A DNA stretch of 64,000 nt from Curtobacterium sp. 'Ferrero'. Its GTDB lineage: Bacteria; Actinomycetota; Actinomycetes; Actinomycetales; Microbacteriaceae. Below are positions 9,227 through 16,939 of the stretch, piece after piece; the first letter of the stretch is position 1, and each line of letters opens with the position of its first letter. The DNA lies in the NCBI RefSeq assembly GCF_002412165.1, contig NZ_NXIA01000016.1, positions 1 to 64,000 of the forward strand. Direction: 5' to 3'. The notes under the pieces are model-generated. The model worked only from the letters and a program-made list of their open reading frames with translations. It did not search any database and was not told where the DNA came from. The position numbers were made by a program, and so were the translations under genes.

Positions 9227-9821
9227 TCCGACGGCACACCCGCGCATCGGCGTCCTCGCACTCCAGGGCGACTTCCGCGAGCACATCGCCTCGCTGACCG
9301 AACTCGGCGCCGATGTGGTGCCGCTCCGCCGACCGGAGGAGATCGCGTCGCTCGACGGCGTGGTCGTCCCCGGGGGTGAGTCGAGCGTCATGGACAAGCT
9401 CTCCCGGGCGTTCGGTGTCGCCGAGCCCCTGGCCCAGGCGATCCGCGGTGGCCTACCGACGTACGGCACCTGCGCGGGGATGATCATGCTGTCGGCGCGC
9501 ATCGCGGCGGGCATCCCGGGCCAGCAGACGCTCGAGGTGCTCGACACGACCGTCCGGCGGAACGCGTTCGGCAGCCAGAACGACTCGTTCGAGATCGACA
9601 TCCCGATGCCGGCGCTCGGCGGGGCCCCGGTCCACGCCGTGTTCATCCGGGCACCCGTGGTCGAGGAGCACGGCCCGGGGGTCGAGGTCCTCGGGGCCCT
9701 GCCAGACGGACAGGTCGTGGCGGTCCAGCAGGGCAACGTCATCGCGAGCGCGTTCCACCCGGAGGTCGCGGGGGAGGACCGGTTCCACCGGCGCTTCCTC
9801 GACCTCGTCCACAGCGCCTGA
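9216..9821 (+). CDS. pdxT: Pyridoxal 5'-phosphate synthase, glutaminase subunit PdxT
   Basis: The 201-residue class I glutaminase releases ammonia from glutamine and channels it to PdxS. The catalytic triad is visible: C86 in GTCAGM, and H181 and E183 in FHPE. LALQGDF, PGGES and the RNAFG segment are also typical. The start is GTG 9216 inside the end of pdxS; the next in-frame candidates would remove the first beta strand. The gene ends 24 bp before a large nested palindrome that probably terminates transcription. Confidence 0.94.
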   Translation: MAGSPTAHPRIGVLALQGDFREHIASLTELGADVVPLRRPEEIASLDGVVVPGGESSVMDKLSRAFGVAEPLAQAIRGGLPTYGTCAGMIMLSARIAAGIPGQQTLEVLDTTVRRNAFGSQNDSFEIDIPMPALGGAPVHAVFIRAPVVEEHGPGVEVLGALPDGQVVAVQQGNVIASAFHPEVAGEDRFHRRFLDLVHSA

Positions 9822-9845
9822 CCGGCCGGCGCCCGACCCGCCGCG

Positions 9846-9921
9846 CTGGTTCCGCCGGCGGAACCAGGTTCCGGACACGACACCGCGAAGTTCCGCGGTG
9901 CTGTGTCCGGAACCTGGTTCC
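9846..9921. repeat. Nested palindrome, family A copy 1
   Basis: The element has outer arms GGAACCAGGTTCCGGACAC (9860-9878) and its exact complement (9903-9921), and an inner hairpin CACCGCG-AAGTTC-CGCGGTG (9881-9900). A second palindrome, CTGGTTCCGCC/GGCGGAACCAG (9846-9867), overlaps the left arm, so two alternative folds compete. It lies between pdxT and yebC. A second copy with the same 19-bp arm is at 32825-32886. It probably acts as a terminator, but its size and repetition suggest a mobile or regulatory palindrome family. Confidence 0.85.
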
Positions 9922-10011
9922 CCGCCGCCGCCGAGCACGGTCCACGCCGCCACGGCCGCGCGCTGTCCACAGGGCCAGCGCGGCGGACCCGCGCCGCGCC
10001 TCCCGGGTCGG

Positions 10012-10017
10012 TAGACT
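10012..10017 (+). promoter_or_regulatory. -10 hexamer of yebC
   Basis: TAGACT would give a leader of about 27 nt that includes AAGGAG. Confidence 0.45.
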
Positions 10018-10050
10018 GACCAGGATTTTCCGCAAGACGCAAGGAGCACC

Positions 10051-10815
10051 GTGTCCGGGCATTCCAAGTGGGCAACGACCAAGCACAAGAAGGCCGTCAT
10101 CGACCAGCGCCGTGCCAAGTCGTTCGCCAAGCTGATCAAGAACATCGAGGTCGCGGCGAAGATGGGCGGCGCCGACCTGTCGGGCAACCCGACCCTCGTC
10201 GACGCGGTGCAGAAGGCCAAGAAGACCTCGGTGCCGAACGACAACATCGACCGCGCCATCAAGCGCGGCGCCGGGCTGACCGGTGAGTCGATCGAGTACA
10301 CGACCATCATGTACGAGGGCTACGGCCCGAACGGCGTCGCGATGCTCATCGAGTGCCTCACGGACAACAAGAACCGTGCCGCGGCCGAGGTCCGCACGGC
10401 CATGTCCCGCAACGGCGGCACCATGGCCGACCCGGGCAGCGTCGCCTACAACTTCTCGCGCAAGGGCGTCATCTCGGTGACGAAGACCGACGGCCTCGAC
10501 GAGGACACCGTGATGGCGGCCGTGCTCGACGCCGGGGTCGAGGACGTCGTCGACCAGGGTGGCGGGTTCGAGGTCATCACCGAGGCCACCGACCTCGTCG
10601 CGGCCCGCACCGCGCTGCAGGACGCCGGGATCGACTACGACTCGGCCGACGCCGAGTTCGTCCCCGGTCTCAAGGTCCCCGTCGACGCCGACACCGCGCG
10701 CAAGGTGTTCAAGCTCATCGACGCCCTCGAGGACTCCGACGACGTGCAGAACGTCTACGCGAACTTCGACATCCCGGCGGACGTCCAGGCCGAGCTCGAC
10801 GAGGACGAGGACTAG
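10051..10815 (+). CDS. yebC: YebC/PmpR-family DNA-binding protein
   Basis: The 254-residue protein has the three-domain YebC fold, starting with the signature [13 protein letters not shown] and continuing through [16 protein letters not shown] and ending in an acidic tail. YebC proteins bind DNA as transcriptional regulators, and some members act on ribosomes stalled at proline stretches. GTG 10051 is preceded by AAGGAG. Its place directly before ruvCAB is conserved in many bacteria, and ruvC follows after 4 nt, so it probably heads that operon. Confidence 0.93.
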   Translation: MSGHSKWATTKHKKAVIDQRRAKSFAKLIKNIEVAAKMGGADLSGNPTLVDAVQKAKKTSVPNDNIDRAIKRGAGLTGESIEYTTIMYEGYGPNGVAMLIECLTDNKNRAAAEVRTAMSRNGGTMADPGSVAYNFSRKGVISVTKTDGLDEDTVMAAVLDAGVEDVVDQGGGFEVITEATDLVAARTALQDAGIDYDSADAEFVPGLKVPVDADTARKVFKLIDALEDSDDVQNVYANFDIPADVQAELDEDED

Positions 10816-10819
10816 CCCG

Positions 10820-11485
10820 ATGCTCCGGGTGCTCGGGGTCGACCCCGGGCTCACCCGGTGCGGCGTCGGCGTGGTCGAGGTCGCACCGAACCGGCGCGCC
10901 CGGCTCGTGCACGTGACGGTGGTGCGCACGCCGGCCGACATGGCCCTCGAGCAGCGGCTCCTCCGGATCGCCGACGGCATCGCGGCCGAGATCGACGAGC
11001 ACCGCCCGCAGGCGGTCGCCGTCGAGCGGGTGTTCGCGCAGGCGAACGTCCGCACCGTGATGGGCACGGCGCAGGCCGCCGGGCTCGCGCTGCACGCGGC
11101 CGCGGCCCGCGGACTGCCGGTCGGGCTGCACACCCCGTCCGAGGTCAAGGCGGCCATCACCGGCTACGGCAACGCCGACAAACGGCAGGTCCAGACGATG
11201 GTGGCTGCCGTGCTCGGCCTCGCCGAGGCACCGAAGCCCGCCGACGCGGCGGACGCGCTCGCCCTGGCCGTCTGTCACGCCTGGAGGCTCGGATCGCCCG
11301 ACCAGGTCGGCTCCGGCCCGTCGACCCTCACCCCGGCGCAGCGGGCCTGGCGCGAGGCGCAGCAGGGCACCGGAGCCGACTCACCCCTGGCCCGGGCCGC
11401 CGCGGCGGCGGCACGCGGCGGGTCGCGCGGCGTCACGCGTGGTGCCGGAGCAACGTCGGTGGGCGGCCCTAGGCTCGGAGCATGA
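10820..11485 (+). CDS. ruvC: Holliday junction resolvase RuvC
   Basis: The 221-residue endonuclease cleaves Holliday junctions symmetrically during recombinational repair. The metal-binding acidic residues of the RNase H-like fold are visible: D8 in LGVDPGLT, E69 in AVERVF, and the late pair in [11 protein letters not shown]. The last 45 residues are an extended Ala/Gly/Arg-rich tail beyond the usual length of about 170-190. It starts 4 nt after yebC and overlaps ruvA by 4 nt (ATGA), so translation is coupled. Confidence 0.95.
   Translation: MLRVLGVDPGLTRCGVGVVEVAPNRRARLVHVTVVRTPADMALEQRLLRIADGIAAEIDEHRPQAVAVERVFAQANVRTVMGTAQAAGLALHAAAARGLPVGLHTPSEVKAAITGYGNADKRQVQTMVAAVLGLAEAPKPADAADALALAVCHAWRLGSPDQVGSGPSTLTPAQRAWREAQQGTGADSPLARAAAAAARGGSRGVTRGAGATSVGGPRLGA
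11470..11475 (+). promoter_or_regulatory. -10 hexamer inside the end of ruvC, for ruvA
   Basis: TAGGCT ends 6 nt before the ruvA ATG, as in other leaderless genes here, so a second internal promoter for ruvAB is possible. Confidence 0.3.
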
Positions 11486-12102
11486 TCGCGAGCCTCCGGG
11501 GAACCTGCACCGACATCGCCGGGTCGAGCGTGGTGATCGAGGTCGGGGGCGTCGGGTACGCCGTCACCGTGACGCCCGCGCACGCCCTGACGATGCGGCA
11601 CGGTGCAGAGGTCTTCGTCCGCACCGCGATGATCGTGCGCGAGGACGAGCACCTGCTGTTCGGCTTCGAGACCACCGATGCCCTGCGCGTCTTCGACCTG
11701 CTCCGCAGCGTCTCGGGCGTCGGTCCGAAGTCCGCCCTCGGCGTGCTCGCCCACATGGACCCGGGACAGATCGCCACCGCGGTCGCGAACGAGGACGACG
11801 CCGCCTTCCGCAAGGTCTCCGGCATCGGCCCGAAGACCGCGAAGCTCATCACCGTCGCCCTCGCGGGCAAGCTCGTCGCGTTCGAGCAGCCGGCACTGGC
11901 GGCCTCGCCGTCCGGTGTGCCCGCCCACCCCGCGTCGGAGGACGTCGTCACGGCACTGACCGGCCTCGGCTGGCGTGAGGACGCCGCCCGGTCGGCCGTC
12001 GACGCCGTCGTCGCCGAGGACCCGGCTGCAGCGACCTTCGGCACCCAGGCGCTGTTGCGCGCCGCGCTCGGGGCCCTCCGTCCCGCTGGTGCCGGCCGGT
12101 GA
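11482..12102 (+). CDS. ruvA: Holliday junction branch migration protein RuvA
   Basis: The 206-residue protein binds four-way junctions as a tetramer and loads RuvB. An N-terminal OB fold ([15 protein letters not shown]) is followed by two helix-hairpin-helix motifs ([16 protein letters not shown] and [13 protein letters not shown]) and a C-terminal domain III that contacts RuvB. Length is standard. It overlaps ruvC upstream and ruvB downstream by 4 nt each. Confidence 0.96.
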   Translation: MIASLRGTCTDIAGSSVVIEVGGVGYAVTVTPAHALTMRHGAEVFVRTAMIVREDEHLLFGFETTDALRVFDLLRSVSGVGPKSALGVLAHMDPGQIATAVANEDDAAFRKVSGIGPKTAKLITVALAGKLVAFEQPALAASPSGVPAHPASEDVVTALTGLGWREDAARSAVDAVVAEDPAAATFGTQALLRAALGALRPAGAGR

Positions 12103-13133
12103 GCGGCATCACCGCTGCGGGCGCCGAATCGCAGGAGGAACTCGCGTTCGAGGGAGCGCTGCGTCCGCGCTCGCTCGACGAGTTCGTCGGGCAGCGCAAG
12201 GTCCGTGGGCAGCTCGACCTGCTGTTGAAGGCCGCGGCGATGCAGGAGCGGACGCCCGACCACATCCTGATGGCCGGCCCACCCGGTCTGGGCAAGACGA
12301 CGCTCGCGATGATCGTCGCGCACGAGTCCGGGCGACCGCTGCGGATGTCGAGCGGACCGGCCATCCAGCACGCCGGTGACCTCGCCGCGGTGCTCTCGTC
12401 GCTCGTCCCCGGCGAGGTCCTGTTCATCGACGAGATCCACCGCATGGCGCGTTCCGCGGAGGAGATGCTCTACCTCGCGATGGAGGACTTCCGCATCGAC
12501 GTGATGGTGGGCAAGGGGGCCGGCGCGACGAGCATCCCGCTCGACCTCGCGCCGTTCACGCTCGTCGGTGCCACGACCCGTGCGGGGCTGTTGCCGAACC
12601 CCCTCCGCGACCGCTTCGGCTTCACGGCCCACCTCGAGTTCTACGAGAAGGACGAGCTCGAGCAGGTCCTGATCCGAGCGGCGCACCTCCTCGAGCTCGA
12701 CATCGACCGCTCGGCGCTCCGCGAGATCGCCGGGCGCTCCCGGGGCACGCCCCGCATCGCGAACCGCCTGCTGCGCCGTGTCCGCGACTTCACGCTCGTG
12801 CACCGTCCGGCCGACGGCATGGCCGCCGTGCAGGGCGCGCTGGAGCTGTACGACGTCGACGAGCTCGGACTCGACCGACTCGACCGCGCCGTCGTGCAGA
12901 CCATGCTGACCAGGTTCGACGGCGGGCCGGTCGGCCTCAACACGCTGGCCGTGTCGGTCGGCGAGGAATCCGAGACCATCGAGTCCGTGGTCGAGCCGTT
13001 CCTCGTCCGACTCGGGCTCGTGACCCGGACCCCGCGCGGACGCACCGCCACGCCGCAGGCCTGGCGGCACTTCGGCATGACGCCGGGGCAGGGGATCGGC
13101 GCGCAGCCGGGCCTCTTCGACGACGAGGACTGA
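12099..13133 (+). CDS. ruvB: Holliday junction branch migration ATPase RuvB
   Basis: The 344-residue AAA+ motor drives branch migration. Walker [10 protein letters not shown] lies at 60-68, Walker B and sensor segments include LFIDEIHR and [18 protein letters not shown], and the C-terminal winged helix ends with [17 protein letters not shown] 12099 overlaps the ruvA stop (GTGA). A small CCGGG/CCCGG hairpin about 10 bp after the stop may end the operon. Confidence 0.97.
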   Translation: MSGITAAGAESQEELAFEGALRPRSLDEFVGQRKVRGQLDLLLKAAAMQERTPDHILMAGPPGLGKTTLAMIVAHESGRPLRMSSGPAIQHAGDLAAVLSSLVPGEVLFIDEIHRMARSAEEMLYLAMEDFRIDVMVGKGAGATSIPLDLAPFTLVGATTRAGLLPNPLRDRFGFTAHLEFYEKDELEQVLIRAAHLLELDIDRSALREIAGRSRGTPRIANRLLRRVRDFTLVHRPADGMAAVQGALELYDVDELGLDRLDRAVVQTMLTRFDGGPVGLNTLAVSVGEESETIESVVEPFLVRLGLVTRTPRGRTATPQAWRHFGMTPGQGIGAQPGLFDDED

Positions 13134-13142
13134 CCACCGGTG

Positions 13143-13156
13143 CCGGGCGAGCCCGG
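13143..13156 (+). terminator. Short hairpin after ruvB
   Basis: CCGGG-CGAG-CCCGG is followed by no T-tract, so it is a weak terminator candidate. Confidence 0.35.
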
Positions 13157-13196
13157 ATGCCCAGGCGGCACACGTGTTCCGGACCGGCGTGTGCCC

Positions 13197-13202
13197 TAGA
13201 CT
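13197..13202 (+). promoter_or_regulatory. -10 hexamer of yajC
   Basis: TAGACT is identical to the yebC and pdxS hexamers and gives a leader of about 35 nt. Confidence 0.45.
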
Positions 13203-13243
13203 GCTACGGCCCGAAACCGAGCAACCAGAGAAGGCATCGCATC

Positions 13244-13648
13244 ATGGGTCAAGAAGTCATCCTCATCGTCATCGTCGTGGCGTTCGCGGCCTTCATGTTC
13301 TACAACAGCCGCAAGCGCAAGAAGCAGCAGTCGGAGCTCGCGACCAAGATGGTCCCGGGCGCCCGGGTCATGCTGTCGTTCGGCCTCTACGGCACGCTCC
13401 TGTCGGTCGACGACGAGAAGGTCACCGCCGAGGTCGAGATCGCGCCCGGCACGGTCGTCACCGTCCACCGCCAGACGCTCTCGCGCGTCGTCGACGAGAC
13501 CGCGAACGACGTCGACACGACCGTCACCACGGAGGACGAGCCGCGCCGCGTGACCGAGCTCAACGGTGAGCCCGTCGTCGAGGACCCGAGCGCCCCCGCG
13601 TACGGTGAGCGCACCGACGACCCGACCTCGCGCAAGCACGACAACTGA
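13244..13648 (+). CDS. yajC: Sec translocon accessory protein YajC
   Basis: The 134-residue protein has one N-terminal membrane helix (ILIVIVVAFAAFMFY), a basic cytoplasmic start (RKRKKQQ), and the conserved YajC core MVPGARVMLSFGLYGTLLSVDDE. YajC associates with SecDF and SecYEG in the membrane. The C-terminal 40 residues are acidic and disordered. ATG 13244 was chosen over an earlier in-frame ATG at 13157, which lies upstream of the -10 hexamer. It is followed by secD and secF. Confidence 0.92.
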   Translation: MGQEVILIVIVVAFAAFMFYNSRKRKKQQSELATKMVPGARVMLSFGLYGTLLSVDDEKVTAEVEIAPGTVVTVHRQTLSRVVDETANDVDTTVTTEDEPRRVTELNGEPVVEDPSAPAYGERTDDPTSRKHDN

Positions 13649-13659
13649 TATTCTCGGCC

Positions 13660-13679
13660 GTCGGGTCGTGAGACCCGAC
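13660..13679 (+). terminator. Perfect hairpin between yajC and secD
   Basis: GTCGGGTC and GACCCGAC enclose a GTGA loop, 12 bp after the yajC stop and about 58 bp before secD. It may attenuate read-through into secDF or stabilise the yajC 3' end. Confidence 0.55.
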
Positions 13680-13737
13680 TGCAACACCTCTGCCGTCGGC
13701 GCCTGTCGTCGGTCCTGACAGAAAGACGAGACGACCG

Positions 13738-15492
13738 GTGGCACGACCGACACCCGTCAAGAAGGCGCTTCGATCGCTCACCTGGTTGGTGATCCTGATG
13801 GCGGTGCTCGCGGGGCTGAACACCGCCGCGTCGATCCTGGCGAGCACGACGAAGAACGACTCGAAGGACTGGTTCGCCGGTGCCAGCTGGGTCCCGGAGC
13901 TCGCGCTCGACCTCCAGGGCGGCACGCAGCTGACCCTGGCGGCGCAGAACACACAGGGCGACTCCGTCACCAGCCAGCAGCTGAACCAGGCCGTCAACAT
14001 CATCCGGCAGCGCATCAACGCGTCCGGTGTGTCCGAGGCGCAGATCAACACCCAGGGCGCGAACAACATCGTGGTGTCGATCCCGGGCAAGCCGGACCAG
14101 GCGACCATCGACCGCATCGAGGCGGCCGCGAAGCTGACGTTCCGCCCGGTCCTCTACACCGAGGCGGCGACGAACAGCGCCGTCGGCGGCTCGGACGGCT
14201 CGACCGCCTCGCCGACGCCGTACTCGCCGCCGGCGTCCCTCGCCGCCACGCCGAGCACGAAGCCGACGAACGCGAGTGACCTGGCGTACGTGACGCCGAG
14301 GCTGCAGGCGCTCTACACGAACTACGACTGCAAGGCGCCGGACGACGTCACCACGGCACCCGACGACCAGCCGCTCGTCACCTGTGACCAGGACGGTGCC
14401 GCGAAGTACATCCTCGGTCCGGTCGAGGTGTCCGGGTCGGACATCAGCAACGCCACGTCCGGGCTCGCCACCGACTCCCAGGGCACCTCGACGGGACAGT
14501 GGGCGGTCAACCTGAGCTTCAACGGCCAGGGCACGAAGGACTTCCGCACCGTCACGAACCGCCTCGTGTCGCTGCAGGCCCCGCAGAACCAGTTCGCGAT
14601 CGTGCTCGACGGCACCGTCATCACGGCGCCGGCGACCAACTCCGCGATCACGAACGGCAAGGCGCAGATCACCGGGTCGTTCACCGCGGAGTCCGCGAAG
14701 ACCCTCGCCGACCAGCTCAAGTACGGTGCGCTGCCGATCAACTTCCAGGTGCAGTCGAACGAGAACATCTCGGCGACGCTCGGCACGGCGCAGCTCGTCG
14801 GCGGTCTGGTCGCGGGCCTGATCGGCCTCATCCTGGTGATCATCTACTCGGTGATCCAGTACCGCGCGCTCGCGTTCGTCACGGTCCTGTCGCTGACGGT
14901 GGCGGCCGCGCTCACGTACCTGGTCATCGCGATCATGTCGTGGCGCATCGACTACCGGCTCTCGCTCGCCGGGGTCGCGGGTCTGATCGTGGCGATCGGC
15001 ATCACCGCGGACTCGTTCATCGTCTACTTCGAGCGCATCCGCGACGAACTCCGGGACGGCCGCGGGCTCGAGGGCGCGGTGGAGGCCGGCTGGCGTCGCG
15101 CGCTCCGCACGATCCTGGCGTCCGACTCGATCAACTTCCTGGCCGCCGTCGTCCTGTACGTGCTCGCGGTCAGCGACGTGAAGGGCTTCGCGTTCACGCT
15201 GCTCCTCACGACCATCATCGACATCGTCGTCGTGGTGCTCTTCACGCACCCGATGATGCAGCTCATCGCCCGGAGTCGGTTCTTCGGCGAAGGGCACCGG
15301 TTCAGCGGGCTCGACCCGTCGGCCCTCGGCGCCGTGTACCGCGGGCGGGCGCAGTTCCGCGCGCCCGTCGTGGACGGCAAGCGACAGCAGCGCAGCGCGG
15401 GTGAGGCCCAGCGCCGCCAGACCATCGCCGAGCGCAAGGCCCGCGAGGCAGCGGGCGACAACGGCTCCACGCCGGACGGGAAGGACGACTGA
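13738..15492 (+). CDS. secD: Protein translocase subunit SecD
   Basis: The 584-residue membrane protein uses the proton gradient to help pull exported proteins across the membrane. It has one N-terminal helix (about 13-31), a large extracytoplasmic P1 region starting with the conserved ELALDLQGGTQL, a Ser/Thr/Pro-rich insert near 145-175, and five C-terminal helices with the D4/D6-type motifs (GLIVAIGITADSFIVYFERIRDE). GTG 13738 is the only start that keeps the conserved N-terminus. Its stop overlaps the secF ATG by one base. Confidence 0.95.
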   Translation: MARPTPVKKALRSLTWLVILMAVLAGLNTAASILASTTKNDSKDWFAGASWVPELALDLQGGTQLTLAAQNTQGDSVTSQQLNQAVNIIRQRINASGVSEAQINTQGANNIVVSIPGKPDQATIDRIEAAAKLTFRPVLYTEAATNSAVGGSDGSTASPTPYSPPASLAATPSTKPTNASDLAYVTPRLQALYTNYDCKAPDDVTTAPDDQPLVTCDQDGAAKYILGPVEVSGSDISNATSGLATDSQGTSTGQWAVNLSFNGQGTKDFRTVTNRLVSLQAPQNQFAIVLDGTVITAPATNSAITNGKAQITGSFTAESAKTLADQLKYGALPINFQVQSNENISATLGTAQLVGGLVAGLIGLILVIIYSVIQYRALAFVTVLSLTVAAALTYLVIAIMSWRIDYRLSLAGVAGLIVAIGITADSFIVYFERIRDELRDGRGLEGAVEAGWRRALRTILASDSINFLAAVVLYVLAVSDVKGFAFTLLLTTIIDIVVVVLFTHPMMQLIARSRFFGEGHRFSGLDPSALGAVYRGRAQFRAPVVDGKRQQRSAGEAQRRQTIAERKAREAAGDNGSTPDGKDD

Positions 15493-16493
15493 TGGCCAGT
15501 TTCAGCCAGTTCGGCAGCGACCTCTACACGGGCAAGCGCTCCTACGACATCGTCGGACGCCGTCGCACGTGGTACCTGATCGCGATCGTCGCGATCGTGG
15601 TGTCGCTCGTGGTGCCGTGGCTCCGTGGCGGGTACCAGCTCGGCATCGAGTTCACCGGCGGGTCCGAGTTCACGATCTCCGACGTCGCCACGACGAACCA
15701 GTCCATCGCGACGGACACGGTCGAGAAGATCGTGCCGGAGGGCATCCCGCGCGTCTCGCAGCTCGGCCAGCACGGCATCCGCGTGCAGACCGCGCAGCTG
15801 ACCGACCGGCAGACGACCGAGGTACAGGACGCCCTGGCGAAGGCCTACGACGTCCCGGACAGCCAGGTCGCGTCGACGTACATCGGTGCGACGTGGGGCG
15901 CCGACGTCCTCGCGCAGGCGGTACGCGGCCTGGTGATCTTCCTCGCGCTGGCCGCGATCGTCATGGCGCTCTACTTCCGCACTTGGAAGATGTCCGTGTC
16001 GGCGATGGTCGCGCTGCTGCACGACCTGCTGATCACGGCCGGCGTGTACGGCATCGTCGGGCTGGAGGTCACGCCGGCCGCGGTCATCGGCTTCCTGACG
16101 ATCCTCGGCTACTCGCTGTACGACACCGTCGTGGTGTTCGACAAGGTGCGGGAGAACACCAGCCAGGAGAGCCACCGGACCTTCAAGCAGTCGGTGAACC
16201 TCGCGGTCAACCAGACGCTCGTGCGCTCGATCAACACGTCGGTGGTCGCGTTGCTCCCGGTCGCGGCGATCCTCTTCATCGGGTCGTACGTCCTCGGCGC
16301 GGGGACCCTCCGCGACATCTCGCTCGCGCTCTTCATCGGCATCATCGTCGGCACGTACTCCACGATCTTCATCGCGTCCCCGATGTACGCGCACCTGCGG
16401 GAGAACGAGCCGAAGATCAAGCAGGCCGACGCGAAGAAGGAGCAGGCTGCGGCCAAGCGCCAGCAGCAGGTCGACGCGGCAGCGGGGGTCTGA
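15492..16493 (+). CDS. secF: Protein translocase subunit SecF
   Basis: The 333-residue partner of SecD has an N-terminal helix (YLIAIVAIVVSLVVPWL), the conserved GIEFTGGSEF motif, and five C-terminal helices with LGYSLYDTVVVFDKVREN and SINTSVVALLPVAAIL. The tail is basic and glutamine-rich. It overlaps secD by one base and is followed by a small rhodanese gene after 5 nt, so all three are probably one operon. Confidence 0.95.
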   Translation: MASFSQFGSDLYTGKRSYDIVGRRRTWYLIAIVAIVVSLVVPWLRGGYQLGIEFTGGSEFTISDVATTNQSIATDTVEKIVPEGIPRVSQLGQHGIRVQTAQLTDRQTTEVQDALAKAYDVPDSQVASTYIGATWGADVLAQAVRGLVIFLALAAIVMALYFRTWKMSVSAMVALLHDLLITAGVYGIVGLEVTPAAVIGFLTILGYSLYDTVVVFDKVRENTSQESHRTFKQSVNLAVNQTLVRSINTSVVALLPVAAILFIGSYVLGAGTLRDISLALFIGIIVGTYSTIFIASPMYAHLRENEPKIKQADAKKEQAAAKRQQQVDAAAGV

Positions 16494-16498
16494 CGGGC

Positions 16499-16867
16499 AT
16501 GGACATCCACGAGATCGACATCGCCGAGGCGCGGCGACGCGTGGACGCGGGCGCTCCGCTGTTCGACGTCCGCGAGCAGGGCGAGTGGGACGAGGTGCAC
16601 GCACCGCAGGCGACGCTGGTGCCGATGTCCGAGCTGGTCGCCCGGTGGCAGGAGATCGACGGGGGTGACCAGCCGGCGATGGTGATCTGCCACTCCGGCG
16701 GACGGTCGGCACGGGTCGTCGCCGCGCTCGAGCAGTCCGGCGTCCCCGCGGTGAGCGTCGCCGGTGGCATGACCGCGTGGGAGCAGTCCGGCGCCGAGGT
16801 GGTCCGCGCTGGTGGTCCGGCGTCGGCCGGGTCCGCCGCCGAGAGCGAACCGCGTCACGAGCACTGA
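16499..16867 (+). CDS. Single-domain rhodanese-like protein
   Basis: The 122-residue protein is one rhodanese domain with the active-site loop CHSGGRSA, the cysteine at residue 64. Rhodaneses carry sulfane sulfur as a persulfide on this cysteine. LFDVREQGEWDEVHAPQA and VAGGMTAWEQSG are the usual flanking motifs. It starts 6 nt after secF with no strong ribosome site, so it is probably read by coupling. Its in vivo substrate is unknown. Confidence 0.85.
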   Translation: MDIHEIDIAEARRRVDAGAPLFDVREQGEWDEVHAPQATLVPMSELVARWQEIDGGDQPAMVICHSGGRSARVVAALEQSGVPAVSVAGGMTAWEQSGAEVVRAGGPASAGSAAESEPRHEH

Positions 16868-16878
16868 CCGGACGCGCG

Positions 16879-16884
16879 TAGTCT
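16879..16884 (+). promoter_or_regulatory. -10 hexamer of rsh
   Basis: TAGTCT gives a leader of about 50 nt that ends with GGGAGG before the ATG. Confidence 0.4.
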
Positions 16885-16939
16885 TGTCGGATCGAGCACG
16901 GAGCGTCCCCGCTCCGCACCGGGCCACGGGAGGCGCATC

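Noticed and set aside
13387-15297. A 636-codon frame opposite yajC/secD
   Set aside because: Asp/Arg-rich shadow frame; SecD transmembrane and LDLQGG motifs settle the strand.
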